Source of the DNA: Chitinophaga caseinilytica
Lineage (GTDB): Bacteria; Bacteroidota; Bacteroidia; Chitinophagales; Chitinophagaceae
Length of the DNA: 64,000 bases
NCBI RefSeq assembly: GCF_038396765.1
Contig: NZ_CP150096.1
Coordinates: 6,059,001-6,123,000, forward strand
Reading direction: 5' to 3'
Part shown: positions 1-8,791 of the stretch, piece by piece
How positions within the stretch are numbered: position 1 is the stretch's first letter
Layout: every line of letters begins with the position of its first letter
Made by a program: the position numbers and the translations under genes
The notes under the pieces: model-generated
What the model was told of the DNA's origin: nothing
Databases searched by the model: none
The model's input: the letters and a program-made list of their open reading frames with translations, nothing else

Positions 1-135
1 CTTCGCCTCGCCCCGAAAGAAGAGAAAGACGCCCTTTGCGGAGAAGCCGCGCAAGCTTATGCCGACTATTTCCGCAACAAGCCCGCCAACGAAACGCTGG
101 CCTTCCCCTGCGCCCCAAAGCCCCGTGCACATTGA
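1..135 (+). CDS. C-terminal end of an unknown protein (partial)
   Basis: Frame 1 is open from the window edge to a TGA at 133-135 and gives a 44-residue tail containing EEKDALCGEAAQAYADYFR and ending in PCAPKPRAH. The start lies outside the window. It converges on the small membrane-protein gene next door, with only 3 bases between the two stop codons, which fits a real gene end. I do not recognise the family. Two cysteines are visible, but nothing allows a function to be assigned. Confidence 0.45.
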   Translation, partial: LRLAPKEEKDALCGEAAQAYADYFRNKPANETLAFPCAPKPRAH

Positions 136-138
136 GGA

Positions 139-411
139 TCACCCCATCATCTTCAAGACCAGCATCCATGAAAATCCGGACAAAAAACCACCCGCGAGCA
201 GGTATACTACCTGTCCGCGGGTTTTGTTCATCAGCATCACCAGAACATACAATACCGACCAGATCCCGACGGCGGCGGCTACATATAGCTTGGTGAGGTC
301 GTAACTCCCTCCGCTCCCGGAAATACCTTCCCGTAGCCAGTATACATATACCAGCAGGAAGGCAGGAATGACCAGGGAAGCGATTTTCAGAAATGTTGAT
401 GTATTCTTCAT
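139..411 (-). CDS. small integral membrane protein, unknown function
   Basis: A 90-residue protein with a basic N-terminus (MKNTSTFLK) and three likely membrane segments: about residues 8-26 (IASLVIPAFLLVYVYWL), 42-62 (LYVAAAVGIWSVLYVLVMLM) and 69-88. No enzymatic motif is visible. It lies 33 bases downstream of the WG-repeat lipoprotein gene on the same strand, so the two could be co-transcribed. No family could be named. Confidence rests on the clean hydrophobic pattern and the tight fit between neighbours. Confidence 0.6.
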   Translation of the reverse strand: MKNTSTFLKIASLVIPAFLLVYVYWLREGISGSGGSYDLTKLYVAAAVGIWSVLYVLVMLMNKTRGQVVYLLAGGFLSGFSWMLVLKMMG

Positions 412-444
412 CCGACAGGCGATTTAAAAGTGGACAATTGTGTG

Positions 445-1149
445 CTATTTTTTCTTGACAGTTCCATTCGCATACACCAGATAATCTTCCCCATCGGCCT
501 GCTGTAACGTAACCACGCCATTCACGAAACGGTCTGTATAGGTAAAAACCGGTGGATGGATCCTTTCGTTTTTCAGGTTCACGATCCCCCAGCGCTGCGG
601 TTCCTTCATCACCGCCACCATTCCTTCCCCGACAGATTTTACATCGGCATATTCCAGCGGGATCACCACTTTCCCCTGCAGATCGATCAAACCATACTTA
701 TCGTTCATCCCGATCCGGATCAGGCTGTCTTCCACATCCATGGCGATATAGTCGTATACCGGCGGCACCACTTCCTGGCCGTATTCGTTCACCAAACCGT
801 GCTTGTCCCCTATCCCTACGTTATTGAGACCGTACGCAAAACCCAGGCTGATCTGGTGGTACCGGATGGGCACCACGATCTCGCCTTTGCGGTTGATAAG
901 GCCAACAACCGCCGTATCGCCCGGGATGGAAACCGTGGCGTACGGGCTTTCGGGGCTTGAAAACGGATCAGGTGAATATCGCGTATCGTCCGCGACCCAG
1001 ATGTTGTTGACGGAATCCAGGTGACCGGCGAGCTTCTCCAGCTTTGGGCGGAGCGTATCTGCTTTGCTTTCCTGCCGGGAAGACGGCTGTTTCGGCTGGC
1101 ATCCTGATGCCAAAGCCATACATATGATCACTAAAATGTTGATGTGCAT
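445..1149 (-). CDS. WG-repeat lipoprotein
   Basis: A 234-residue protein. The N-terminus is a lipoprotein signal with a lipobox-like LASGC at about residues 13-17, so it is probably anchored in the cell envelope. The body holds repeated WG-type units (KYGLIDLQGKVVIPLEYADV and relatives such as KHGLVNEYGQEVVPPVYDYI and RWGIVNLKNERIHPPVF). WG repeats are common in Bacteroidota surface proteins and are thought to form beta structures, but their ligands are generally unknown. It is followed on the same strand by the small membrane protein. Substrate and role cannot be inferred. Confidence 0.8.
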   Translation of the reverse strand: MHINILVIICMALASGCQPKQPSSRQESKADTLRPKLEKLAGHLDSVNNIWVADDTRYSPDPFSSPESPYATVSIPGDTAVVGLINRKGEIVVPIRYHQISLGFAYGLNNVGIGDKHGLVNEYGQEVVPPVYDYIAMDVEDSLIRIGMNDKYGLIDLQGKVVIPLEYADVKSVGEGMVAVMKEPQRWGIVNLKNERIHPPVFTYTDRFVNGVVTLQQADGEDYLVYANGTVKKK

Positions 1150-1261
1150 CTAAAGATTTTTGGTTAAACATAAGCCAAGGTTTCGCCTTTGGCGTGCACC
1201 GATTTATATCCGCCGGCGGCCTGGCCGGATTGGCCGCCCGGAAATCTAAATCCGCGGAAAA

Positions 1262-1290
1262 GCAAAAGCCCGGCAGTCTGGCCGGGCTTT
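1262..1290 (-). terminator. intrinsic terminator of the aromatic operon
   Basis: On the minus strand AAAGCCCGGC, loop CAGACT, GCCGGGCTTT form a 10-bp stem followed by TGCTTTTCC. It lies 27 bases after the aroC stop codon and marks the end of the seven-gene aromatic operon. Confidence 0.8.
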
Positions 1291-1316
1291 GTATCCAATA
1301 ACCGATTGTTTCGATG

Positions 1317-2315
1317 TTACGCTCCAAACACCCTGGGCCTGCGTTGCTCCAGCAGCATGAAATCCGCCAGCACCATGGCTGTTACGGCTTCCAGCACCAC
1401 GGGCACACGCAGCGCGATGCAGAGATCGTGACGCCCCTTCACCGAGAAAGTTTCTACTTCTCCCGTCGTGATGTTGAGCGTTTGCTGCTCTTTCGGGGTG
1501 GAAGAGGTAGGTTTCACCGCGATGCGGAACACCAGCTGGTTGCCGTTGGTGATCCCTCCCACCACGCCACCGGCGTGATTGGTAGCGGTTTTGCCTTCCA
1601 TATCGATGATGGGGTCGTTATGTTCGAGGCCTTTCATTTTCGCCGCGGCGAAACCTGCGCCGAACTCGATGCCCTTCACCGCCGGGATGGCGAACACGGC
1701 ATGCGCCAGGTTGGATTCGAGGGAATCGAAAAACGGTTCTCCCAACCCGATCGGCAACCCGTCTACCCTGCACTCCACGATGCCGCCCACCGAATCTTTG
1801 GCTTTGATGGCTTCCTCCAATCCCTGCTCAGGATCGGCGATGCCGCCTACTTCGGTGATCTCGGCTCTCACGGAGATGCTGTCTCCCAATATCTTCTTCG
1901 CGATCACGCCTGCCGCCACGAGGTTGAGCGTCAACCGGCCGCTGAAGTGCCCGCCGCCACGGTAATCCTCGAATCCGCCGAATTTCTTCGCCGCTACGAA
2001 ATCTGCGTGGCCGGGCCGCGGAAACTCCCGCAGCTTGGCATAATCCGCGCTCCGGGTATTATTGTTTTCGAAAAGGATCGTAATGGGCGCGCCGGTTGTA
2101 CGGTCGTTGAACACGCCCGATTTCAGGAACGGCAAATCGTCTTCCTTCCGGGGCGTGGTGCCGCGCGCACCGCCTTTGCGGCGCTCCAGGTCGGCCAGAA
2201 AATCGTCCTGGCGCAGGGAGATGCCCGCAGGAACGCCGTCGATGTTAACGCCGACGCTTTCCCCGTGCGATTCTCCGAATACATTCACCCTGAATAATCT
2301 GCCGAAGCTGTTCAT
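1317..2315 (-). CDS. aroC: chorismate synthase
   Basis: Converts 5-enolpyruvylshikimate-3-phosphate to chorismate, the last shikimate-pathway step, using reduced FMN. The 332-residue protein starts MNSFGRLFRVNVFGESHGES; the GESHG signature is at residues 14-18, and family blocks such as RKEDDLPFLKSG, EFPRPGHADF and DYRGGGHFSGR follow. It is somewhat shorter than the E. coli enzyme (about 360 residues), with a compact C-terminus ending RRPRVFGA; all core blocks are present. It is the last gene of the operon, 4 bases after aroA, with a terminator downstream. Confidence 0.96.
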   Translation of the reverse strand: MNSFGRLFRVNVFGESHGESVGVNIDGVPAGISLRQDDFLADLERRKGGARGTTPRKEDDLPFLKSGVFNDRTTGAPITILFENNNTRSADYAKLREFPRPGHADFVAAKKFGGFEDYRGGGHFSGRLTLNLVAAGVIAKKILGDSISVRAEITEVGGIADPEQGLEEAIKAKDSVGGIVECRVDGLPIGLGEPFFDSLESNLAHAVFAIPAVKGIEFGAGFAAAKMKGLEHNDPIIDMEGKTATNHAGGVVGGITNGNQLVFRIAVKPTSSTPKEQQTLNITTGEVETFSVKGRHDLCIALRVPVVLEAVTAMVLADFMLLEQRRPRVFGA

Positions 2316-2319
2316 GTTG

Positions 2320-3597
2320 TCAGTGTTTTACGGTTTCCCCTTCCGTTACTACGGTCACACCCAGCTGTTGCAGGTGGTCGTAGAATTCGGGGTAAGATTT
2401 ATTGATGGCTTCCGCGTTGTCGATCACAACGGGCCCGTCGGCCGTAAGCGCCGCTACGGCGCAGGCCATGGCGATCCGGTGGTCGTTGTGCGAGCTCACC
2501 CGCGCCCCCTTGATGCCGGTCCCGCCATGCACATGCATGAGGTCGCCGTCGAGGTCGATACGGATGCCCATTTTGCCGAACTCCTGCTGCAACGTAAGCC
2601 CACGGTCGCTTTCCTTATGCGCCAGGCGGCTCACGCCTTTGATCACGGTAGTTCCCTGGCAATTGGCGGCCAGGGCCACCAGCGGAGGAAACAGGTCCGG
2701 ACAGTCGGTCGCGTCAATTTCAAAAGGTTTCAATCCGTCCTTGCCGACGATGATGGTGAACATGCCCGGCAGGATGTCGGCGCCCGCTTTCTCGAGGGCT
2801 TCCATGATCGCCTTGTCCGACTGTGCAGACTGTGTATTGAGATGGTGCACTTCCGCCTTTCCGGCCACGGCGGCGGCTACGAGGAGGAAAGCCGCACCGC
2901 TCCAGTCGCCTTCTACGGTGTATTCGCCGGCGCGGTAGGTTTGTTTGCTTTCGAAATGGAATTTTTCGAAGTTCTCGTTTCTCACCTTCACCCCAAAATG
3001 CGCCATCAGCTGGAGCGTCAGGGCGATGTAGGGCTTACTTTTCAGGTTATCTACGGTGATGGTGGCTTTTTCGGCCACGCTGCCGAAGGCCATGAGGAGG
3101 CCGGTGAGGAACTGCGAGGAAAGGGAACCGTCGATGGTAATGTCTTTCGCTTGCAGCGGTCCGAGGATTTCGAGGGGCAGTTTGCCTTCGTTGCTTTTGA
3201 TCTGCACGCCCAGTTGCGGGAGCACTTCCTCGAAGAAGTGCATGGGCCGCGTAGTGAGGCTGCCATGGCCGCTGATGGTGATGTTGCGGTCGGCGAGGGC
3301 TGCGATGGGCGTGAACATCCGTATGCCGAGGCCCGATTCGCCGCAGTTGATCTCGTCGTAGAAGGGCGCCACGCCACGGCTGGTGATGTGGATCTCTTCG
3401 TCTACGCGTTTCACCATGGCACCGAGGTTTTCGGCCACTTCCAGGGCGGCGAGGCAATCGTTGCTGAGGCCCGGGTTGCGGATCACCGTTTTCCCGTTGG
3501 CCAGGAGCGCCGCCGCCACCGCGCGCTGCATGGCGCTTTTGGACGGATTGGCAGTTACGTTGCCGCTGATGTTACCGGGTTGTATCGTTGCTATCAT
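2320..3597 (-). CDS. aroA: 3-phosphoshikimate 1-carboxyvinyltransferase (EPSP synthase)
   Basis: Transfers enolpyruvate from PEP to shikimate-3-phosphate. The 425-residue length is normal for the family. Visible motifs are NPSKSAMQRAVAAALLANG near residue 17, which contains the phosphate-binding Lys, SLSSQFLTGLLMA in the first lobe, and DCPDLFPPLVALAANCQG, HKESDRG and HNDHRIAMA in the second. It lies 4 bases before aroC and 2 bases after aroB, so translational coupling in one operon is likely. Shikimate kinase, shikimate dehydrogenase and dehydroquinase are not encoded in this operon. Confidence 0.96.
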   Translation of the reverse strand: MIATIQPGNISGNVTANPSKSAMQRAVAAALLANGKTVIRNPGLSNDCLAALEVAENLGAMVKRVDEEIHITSRGVAPFYDEINCGESGLGIRMFTPIAALADRNITISGHGSLTTRPMHFFEEVLPQLGVQIKSNEGKLPLEILGPLQAKDITIDGSLSSQFLTGLLMAFGSVAEKATITVDNLKSKPYIALTLQLMAHFGVKVRNENFEKFHFESKQTYRAGEYTVEGDWSGAAFLLVAAAVAGKAEVHHLNTQSAQSDKAIMEALEKAGADILPGMFTIIVGKDGLKPFEIDATDCPDLFPPLVALAANCQGTTVIKGVSRLAHKESDRGLTLQQEFGKMGIRIDLDGDLMHVHGGTGIKGARVSSHNDHRIAMACAVAALTADGPVVIDNAEAINKSYPEFYDHLQQLGVTVVTEGETVKH

Positions 3598-3599
3598 GG

Positions 3600-4625
3600 C
3601 TATATTTCTTGTAAGATCTGTTTCAGCTCGTCGAGCAGGATCGGCTTGGTAATGGCCTCGCCGATCCTGTTCAGGAGCACGAAATGAATATGGTCTTTTT
3701 CACGCTTCTTGTCCAGCCTGAAAATATTGAACACCGCTTCCTTGTCGGAAGTCATGGTCACCGGCAGCCGGTAATCATTGATCAAACGGATAAGGCGGTT
3801 GGTTTGTTCGGGCGGCAGCTGGTTGTATTTTTCGGAGATCTTAGCGGCTGCTACCATCCCGATGGCCACTGCTTTTCCGTGTGCGATGCTCTCGATCTTT
3901 TCTACGGCATGGCCAAGCGTATGCCCGAAGTTCAGCCAGCGGCGTACACCGCTTTCGAACTCGTCTTCCAATACGAATTTTGTCTTGATCTCCACAGACC
4001 GCTGTACGAGGAATTGCAAAACTTCCACATCCTGCGCCAAAGCCTTGTCTTTATTGACTTCCAGGTAGGTGAACAGTTCTTCGTCGTAGATGCATGCGTA
4101 TTTGATGATCTCGGCGAAACCGTTGCACCACTCCCCTTCCGGCATGGTGGAAGGCAGTGAATAGTCGAACAGGATGAAAGACGGCTGGCGGATGGTGCCC
4201 AGCATGTTTTTATGCATGCCGTGGCTCACGCCGTTTTTTCCGCCGATGGATGCGTCTACCTGTGCAAGCAAGGTAGTGGGAACGAAAGCGAACGGAATGC
4301 CCCGCATGTAAATGCTCGCGGCAAACCCGGTGACGTCTGTCAACATCCCGCCACCGATGCCGATCAGCATCGTTTTGCGGTCTGCCTCCAGCTCAATCAG
4401 CCCGTCAATGATCTGCTCCATCACCTCCATGTTCTTGTGCTCTTCCCCGTCGGGCACTACCAGCTTCTTCCAGCCGGTAAAAAGATGCCCGTAATGTTGG
4501 TCCACGTTTTCGTCTACCAGCAATACCGACCGTGATTTGTCGGCGTATTCGCCCAGGTTGGCGAGACTTCCGCCGAGGTAATAATCGCAGCTCGATTGCT
4601 GGAAACGGTGAGATTGTTTAATCAT
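3600..4625 (-). CDS. aroB: 3-dehydroquinate synthase
   Basis: Cyclises DAHP to 3-dehydroquinate, using NAD and a divalent metal. At 341 residues it is near the typical length. Recognised blocks are VVPDGEEHKNMEVMEQII, GIGGGMLTDVTGFAASIYMRG (nucleotide binding), FVPTTLLAQVDASIGGKNGV, and the metal ligand region RWLNFGHTLGHAVE. It lies 22 bases downstream of the DAHP synthase gene and 2 bases upstream of aroA. Confidence 0.96.
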   Translation of the reverse strand: MIKQSHRFQQSSCDYYLGGSLANLGEYADKSRSVLLVDENVDQHYGHLFTGWKKLVVPDGEEHKNMEVMEQIIDGLIELEADRKTMLIGIGGGMLTDVTGFAASIYMRGIPFAFVPTTLLAQVDASIGGKNGVSHGMHKNMLGTIRQPSFILFDYSLPSTMPEGEWCNGFAEIIKYACIYDEELFTYLEVNKDKALAQDVEVLQFLVQRSVEIKTKFVLEDEFESGVRRWLNFGHTLGHAVEKIESIAHGKAVAIGMVAAAKISEKYNQLPPEQTNRLIRLINDYRLPVTMTSDKEAVFNIFRLDKKREKDHIHFVLLNRIGEAITKPILLDELKQILQEI

Positions 4626-4647
4626 ATTCGTACCGGAAAATATTGGC

Positions 4648-5733
4648 TTAGTCGTTCATCACTTTGTTCTGACGGTTGATGGATTCCAGGTGAACTGCAT
4701 CGAAATACTTCAGGATGAATTCTTTGCTGAGGCCCAGTTTCTCGCCTGCGCGGATGGCGCGGTCGAGGATCTCGTTCCAGCGGTTGGTCTGAAGGATGGT
4801 GATGTTGTTTTCCTTTTTGTATTGACCGATTTTCTCGGCGATTTTCATGCGGTTGCCCAGCAGCAGCAGGATTTCGTCGTCGATACCGTTGATCTGGTTG
4901 CGGAGTTTTTCCAGCGCGGTGTTGAATTCCTTGTTTTCGGAACGCTCGTGCTTCCAGGTGATGTTGTCGAGCATTTCACCGAATTTCTCGGGCGTGATCT
5001 GCTGTTTCGCATCGCTCCAGGCGTTATCGGGATCTACGTGCGTTTCGAGCATGAGACCGTCGTAATCCAGGTCGATGGCTTCCTGTGCCACGGCCTGCAG
5101 GATGTCGCGGCGGCCGCTGATATGGCTCGGGTCGCAGATCATCGGCAATTCGGGGTGGCGGCGTTTCAGTTCGATCGCCAGGTGCCACATGGGCGCGTTG
5201 CGGTATTCGGTATTGCCGTAGCTGGAGAAGCCGCGGTGAATGAGGCCCACTTTCTTGATACCGGCCTTCTGGATACGCTCAACAGCGCCGATCCAAAGCT
5301 CCAGGTCGGGATTGATGGGGTTTTTGATAAGCACGGGAACGTCAACACCTTTCAGCGCATCGGCTACGTCCTGTACGGAAAACGGGTTTACCGTTGTACG
5401 GGCGCCGATCCAGAGGATGTCTACACCGAAATGCAGCGCATCTTCCACCTGCTTGGCGGTAGCCACTTCCACGGTCAAAGGCATGCCGGTCAGTTCACGG
5501 GCTTTTTGCAGCCAGGGCAGGCCTTTTGTGCCAATACCCTCGAAAGAACCGGGGCGGGTACGGGGCTTCCAGATGCCGGCGCGCAGCACGTCCACCTTGC
5601 CGGTTTTGGCCAGCGCCAGCGCGGTCGCCAGCACCTGTTCTTCCGTTTCGGCCGAGCAGGGGCCGGAGATGATCAGCGGCTTCTTGTCAGACGCCGGATC
5701 TGCGAATTTCGTTTTTGCTAAGATCTGTTCCAT
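4648..5733 (-). CDS. bifunctional DAHP synthase / chorismate mutase
   Basis: A 361-residue fusion. Residues about 1-265 form a DAHP synthase of the AroF/KDO8P-synthase-like type (PLIISGPCSAETEEQVL, RAGIWKPRTRPGSFEG, DILWIGARTTVNPF, MICDPSHISGRRD). Residues about 275-355 form an AroQ-type chorismate mutase helix bundle (LEKLRNQINGIDDEILLLLG, RMKIAEKIGQYKKENN). It therefore catalyses both entry to the shikimate pathway and the branch step to prephenate. The same domain order is known from Porphyromonas gingivalis DAHPS-CM, where the C-terminal mutase domain mediates prephenate feedback. It sits between tyrA and aroB in the operon. Confidence 0.95.
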   Translation of the reverse strand: MEQILAKTKFADPASDKKPLIISGPCSAETEEQVLATALALAKTGKVDVLRAGIWKPRTRPGSFEGIGTKGLPWLQKARELTGMPLTVEVATAKQVEDALHFGVDILWIGARTTVNPFSVQDVADALKGVDVPVLIKNPINPDLELWIGAVERIQKAGIKKVGLIHRGFSSYGNTEYRNAPMWHLAIELKRRHPELPMICDPSHISGRRDILQAVAQEAIDLDYDGLMLETHVDPDNAWSDAKQQITPEKFGEMLDNITWKHERSENKEFNTALEKLRNQINGIDDEILLLLGNRMKIAEKIGQYKKENNITILQTNRWNEILDRAIRAGEKLGLSKEFILKYFDAVHLESINRQNKVMND

Positions 5734-5769
5734 TTGTTATCGTGATGTGTTAGTTGATGAAAAGGGTGA

Positions 5770-6612
5770 TTACTTCAGGATTTTTCTGATTTTATTGCTC
5801 TTCTGGATGAGCTTGTAGAACGTTTCATAGTCTTCCGACTGCAATAGTTCCTTCATCTGCTCCAGCTGCCGGATATGCTCGTCGAGCACGTCCAGCACAT
5901 TGTTACGGTTATGCTTGAAAATGGGCACCCACATATCGGGCGAGCTTTTGGCCAAACGCACGGTAGATTCGAAACCACCGCTCGCCAGCTCGAAAATCCG
6001 GCCCTGCTCTTTCTCTTTCTTCAACACCGTCAGCGCCAGCGCAAACGAAGTGATGTGCGAGATGTGCGACACATAAGCCGTATGCAGGTCGTGCTCTTCG
6101 CCGTTCATATATACGGTGCGCATGTTCAGCTTGTCTACCATCGCTTCCACCATTTCCACGGCGTCTTCGTCACTGTTCTTCACGTCGCAGAGCACCATGG
6201 TCTTACCGGTGAAAAGCCCCTTCACAGCTGCTTCCGGCCCGGAATACTCGGTGCCGGCCATCGGGTGGGCGGCAACGAAGCGTCCCCTGTTGGGATGACC
6301 GGCAACGAGTTGCAGTAATTTATGTTTGGTAGAGCCTACGTCCATGATCACTTGTCCGTCCTTCACCTTGTCCAGAATCCCTACTACCGCGCCCAGCGTG
6401 GCATCCACCGGGATCGCCAGCACCACGAGGTTACTGCGGTCCATCGCGTCTTCGAGCGTGGAGCCCTCGTCGATGATCCCCAGTTCCTGCGCCTTGGCCA
6501 GGTTGGCCGTGTTATTGTCTACCCCGATGATCCAGTTGGCCACGCCCCGCTCCTTCAGGCTCAGGGCCAGCGAACCGCCGATGAGGCCTACGCCTACTAC
6601 AGCTGCTATCAT
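5770..6612 (-). CDS. tyrA: prephenate dehydrogenase
   Basis: Oxidatively decarboxylates prephenate to 4-hydroxyphenylpyruvate (the Tyr branch). The 280-residue protein starts with a Rossmann motif (VGVGLIGGSLALSLKERG), has the catalytic-region signature FVAAHPMAGTEYSGP near residue 118, and a helical C-terminal dimerisation domain (HITSFALALTVLKKEKEQG, SSPDMWVPIFKHNRNN). No separate ACT domain is visible. Its start overlaps the end of the aminotransferase gene by 4 bases, which suggests translational coupling. Confidence 0.94.
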   Translation of the reverse strand: MIAAVVGVGLIGGSLALSLKERGVANWIIGVDNNTANLAKAQELGIIDEGSTLEDAMDRSNLVVLAIPVDATLGAVVGILDKVKDGQVIMDVGSTKHKLLQLVAGHPNRGRFVAAHPMAGTEYSGPEAAVKGLFTGKTMVLCDVKNSDEDAVEMVEAMVDKLNMRTVYMNGEEHDLHTAYVSHISHITSFALALTVLKKEKEQGRIFELASGGFESTVRLAKSSPDMWVPIFKHNRNNVLDVLDEHIRQLEQMKELLQSEDYETFYKLIQKSNKIRKILK

Positions 6613-7793
6613 ACGAGGGCTTTTTTATGGTCAACGATTTGTTTCCGCACCCGGTCGATCGCTTCGGCAAACACCTGCTCGTCCCGGCAAAGGCTCACAC
6701 GGATGTAGCCCTTCCCGTTCTCCCCGAAAATCCCGCCGGGCGTGATAAAGACATGCGCCTGCTGCAACACTTCGTCGCTCACCGCAAACCCGTCTGCGTA
6801 TCCCGCGGGGATCTGCGCCCACACGAACATGCCCACCTGGTTGCGGTCGTACGTACAACCTATGAGGTCCAGCAGTTCGAAGACTTTCTTCCTGCGGCCG
6901 GCGTAGATGGCGTTCAGTCCGTCGTACCAATCTTTCCCCAGCTCCAAAGCAGCCACTGCGGCCATTTGTACGGGTTGAAACATGCCGGAGTCCATATTAG
7001 ACTTAAACCTTAGCACATCGTTCAGGAAAGCCGCCTTGCCTACGAGCATGCCCACGCGCCAGCCGGCCATGTTGCCGGATTTGCTGAGGCTGTTCAGTTC
7101 CAGGGCCACTTCCCTCGCGCCGGGCGTAGCCAGCAGGCTGGCGGGCGCGTCGTTGAGGATGAAGCTGTACGGATTGTCGTGGCACAGCAGGATATTATGT
7201 TTGGTGGCGAAGGCCACGAGTTTTTCGAATGTATCCGCCTTGGCCTGGGAGCCGGTCGGCATATGGGGATAGTTCACCCACATGAGTTTCACCTTGCTGA
7301 GGTCGCGCTGCTCCAGTGCCGCGAAGTCGGGCTGCCAGTCGTTGTCCGCGCTGAGCGTGTAAGTTACGGGCGTGGCGCCGGAAAGCTGCACGGCAGAGCG
7401 GTAGGTGGGGTAGCCGGGATCGGGGATGAGGGCTTCGTCGCCTTCCTGGAGGAAGGTCATGCAGATGTGCATGATGCCTTCTTTGGAGCCGATGAGGGGC
7501 AGCACTTCCGAATCCGCGTCGAGCGTTACGCCGTAGAAGCGGTTGTACCAACCTGCCATGGCCTGCCGCAGGGCCGGGATGCCTTTGTAGCCCTGGTACG
7601 CATGGGTATCGGGTTTGGCCGCGTATGCGTTGAGGGCGGCGGTCACGGAGGGGTGCGGCGGGAGGTCCGGGCTGCCGATGCCGAGGTTGATCACGCGGGC
7701 GCCGGCTTTGTTCATGTCGTCGATCTCCCGGAGTTTCCGTGAAAAGTAGTATTCCTCGGTATGCTGCAATCTTTTGGCTACGGATGGTTGCAT
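6609..7793 (-). CDS. PLP-dependent class I/II aminotransferase, probable aromatic aminotransferase
   Basis: A 394-residue fold-type I aminotransferase. Family features are VINLGIGSPDLPPHPSVT, AYQGYKGIPALRQAMAGWY, LIPDPGYPTYRSAVQL, the cofactor lysine in LNSLSKSGNMAGWRVG, and the substrate carboxylate arginine in GYIRVSLC near the C-terminus. Its place between pheA and tyrA suggests that it transaminates phenylpyruvate and 4-hydroxyphenylpyruvate, or prephenate, in the last step of Phe/Tyr synthesis. The sequence resembles aspartate and LL-diaminopimelate aminotransferases as well, so specificity is inferred from the operon. Confidence 0.88.
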   Translation of the reverse strand: MQPSVAKRLQHTEEYYFSRKLREIDDMNKAGARVINLGIGSPDLPPHPSVTAALNAYAAKPDTHAYQGYKGIPALRQAMAGWYNRFYGVTLDADSEVLPLIGSKEGIMHICMTFLQEGDEALIPDPGYPTYRSAVQLSGATPVTYTLSADNDWQPDFAALEQRDLSKVKLMWVNYPHMPTGSQAKADTFEKLVAFATKHNILLCHDNPYSFILNDAPASLLATPGAREVALELNSLSKSGNMAGWRVGMLVGKAAFLNDVLRFKSNMDSGMFQPVQMAAVAALELGKDWYDGLNAIYAGRRKKVFELLDLIGCTYDRNQVGMFVWAQIPAGYADGFAVSDEVLQQAHVFITPGGIFGENGKGYIRVSLCRDEQVFAEAIDRVRKQIVDHKKALV

Positions 7794-7816
7794 TTGGTGT
7801 TAGATTATTGTTGGTA

Positions 7817-8647
7817 TCAGGTATGCGTATTGCCTTTTTTGTAAATCCCCAGAACGGTCAGCTGCTCTGTGAGCGGCTCGATTTTGTTGAGCGCCTGCTG
7901 GAAGTGCTCCGGAGAATCGAATTCCATGTCTGCGTGGAAGTAATAATGCCATTCCTTCGCAGGTATGGGAAAACTCTGGATCTTGCTCAGGTTGATGCCT
8001 TCCTGCGCGATCATGGTGAGCACGCGGGCGAGGCTTCCCCGCTCGTTGGACGTCTGGAAATATACGGAAGATTTGTTTGCATCGGCGGGCGTCTTCACGC
8101 CGTTCCGGGAAATGGCTAGGAAGCGGGTGTAGTTGTTTTTAGCCGTGTGGATATTTCGCCCGATCACTTCCAGCCCGAAAATATCGGCTGCGAGCTGGCC
8201 GGCGATGGCCCCGGTGGTCTTCAGTTTTTTCTGGCTCACGTGTTTGGCGCTGAGGGCGGTATCTTCTGTTTCCACCAGTTTGATGTGGGGATATTGGGCG
8301 AGGAAGTCCATGCATTGCAGCAGCGCCATGGGGTGCGAATGTACTTCGCGGATATCGTCGATCGTTTGCCCGGGCAGTACCATGAGGTTCTGGTTGATCT
8401 GGAGGTACAGCTCGCCAACGATGTGAAGCCCGGAATTTTTGAGCAGGGAGTAATTGGGCAGGATGCTGCCGGCGATGGAGTTTTCGATGGCCATGATGCC
8501 GGCGTCTACGTCGGCCTCGCCGTTCTTCACTTTACGGACGAGCTCCGAAAACGAGGCGCAGGCCTCGATGGTGGTCTGTTTGCCGAAGTAATTCTGGGCG
8601 GCTATCTGGTGGAAACATCCTTCAAATCCCTGGATCGCGATGCGCAT
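7817..8647 (-). CDS. pheA: prephenate dehydratase
   Basis: Converts prephenate to phenylpyruvate (the Phe branch). The 276-residue protein starts MRIAIQGFEGCFHQIAAQNY. It has a periplasmic-binding-like catalytic region (GIMAIENSIAGSILPNYSLL; NNYTRFLAISR carries the catalytic Thr-Arg-Phe motif) and a C-terminal ACT domain from about residue 190 (SSVYFQTSNERGSLARVL) for Phe feedback. The usual ESRP regulatory motif appears as IQSFPIP. No mutase domain is attached; mutase activity comes from the DAHPS fusion downstream. It is the first structural gene after two tandem attenuators. Confidence 0.95.
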   Translation of the reverse strand: MRIAIQGFEGCFHQIAAQNYFGKQTTIEACASFSELVRKVKNGEADVDAGIMAIENSIAGSILPNYSLLKNSGLHIVGELYLQINQNLMVLPGQTIDDIREVHSHPMALLQCMDFLAQYPHIKLVETEDTALSAKHVSQKKLKTTGAIAGQLAADIFGLEVIGRNIHTAKNNYTRFLAISRNGVKTPADANKSSVYFQTSNERGSLARVLTMIAQEGINLSKIQSFPIPAKEWHYYFHADMEFDSPEHFQQALNKIEPLTEQLTVLGIYKKGNTHT

Positions 8648-8672
8648 ATATGTTGTTTAAGATACTGTTGAG

Positions 8673-8705
8673 CAATAAAAAGGGCCCCGCTGTGTGGCGG
8701 GACCC
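8673..8705 (-). terminator. second attenuator terminator, just upstream of pheA
   Basis: On the minus strand GGGTCCCGC, loop CACACA, GCGGGGCCC form a 9-bp stem (one G-T pair) followed by TTTTTATTG, 26 bases before the pheA start. A terminator directly before the gene it would block is the mark of an attenuator. The segment GTCCCGC (8703 to 8697) in its 5' arm is exactly complementary to GCGGGAC (8752 to 8746), which lies inside the preceding leader ORF and can act as antiterminator. Confidence 0.8.
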
Positions 8706-8716
8706 TTCCATTCATT

Positions 8717-8791
8717 CTACCGGTTTTGACCGTTATCACAAGAGAGTCCCGCTTTCTTTTGCGTAAAAGAAAAAGTAAAAATAGCAGGCAT
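8717..8791 (-). CDS. putative Phe leader peptide (24 aa), second attenuator
   Basis: The ORF starts MPAIFTFSFTQKKAGLS and has three TTT Phe codons alternating with Thr and Ser (F5, F7, F9). An in-frame ATG at 8833 would make it 38 residues long. The codons for Ala-Gly-Leu cover GCGGGAC, which pairs perfectly with the 5' arm of the terminator at 8673-8705. A ribosome stalled at the Phe codons would leave that segment free to block the terminator; a ribosome moving on would cover it. Too short for homology evidence, so the call rests on codon content and complementarity. Confidence 0.6.
   Translation of the reverse strand: MPAIFTFSFTQKKAGLSCDNGQNR

Noticed and set aside
968..1327. 119-codon minus-strand frame overlapping the WG-repeat gene start
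   Set aside because: It overlaps the terminator at 1262-1290 and the WG-repeat coding region, with no domain; a shadow frame.
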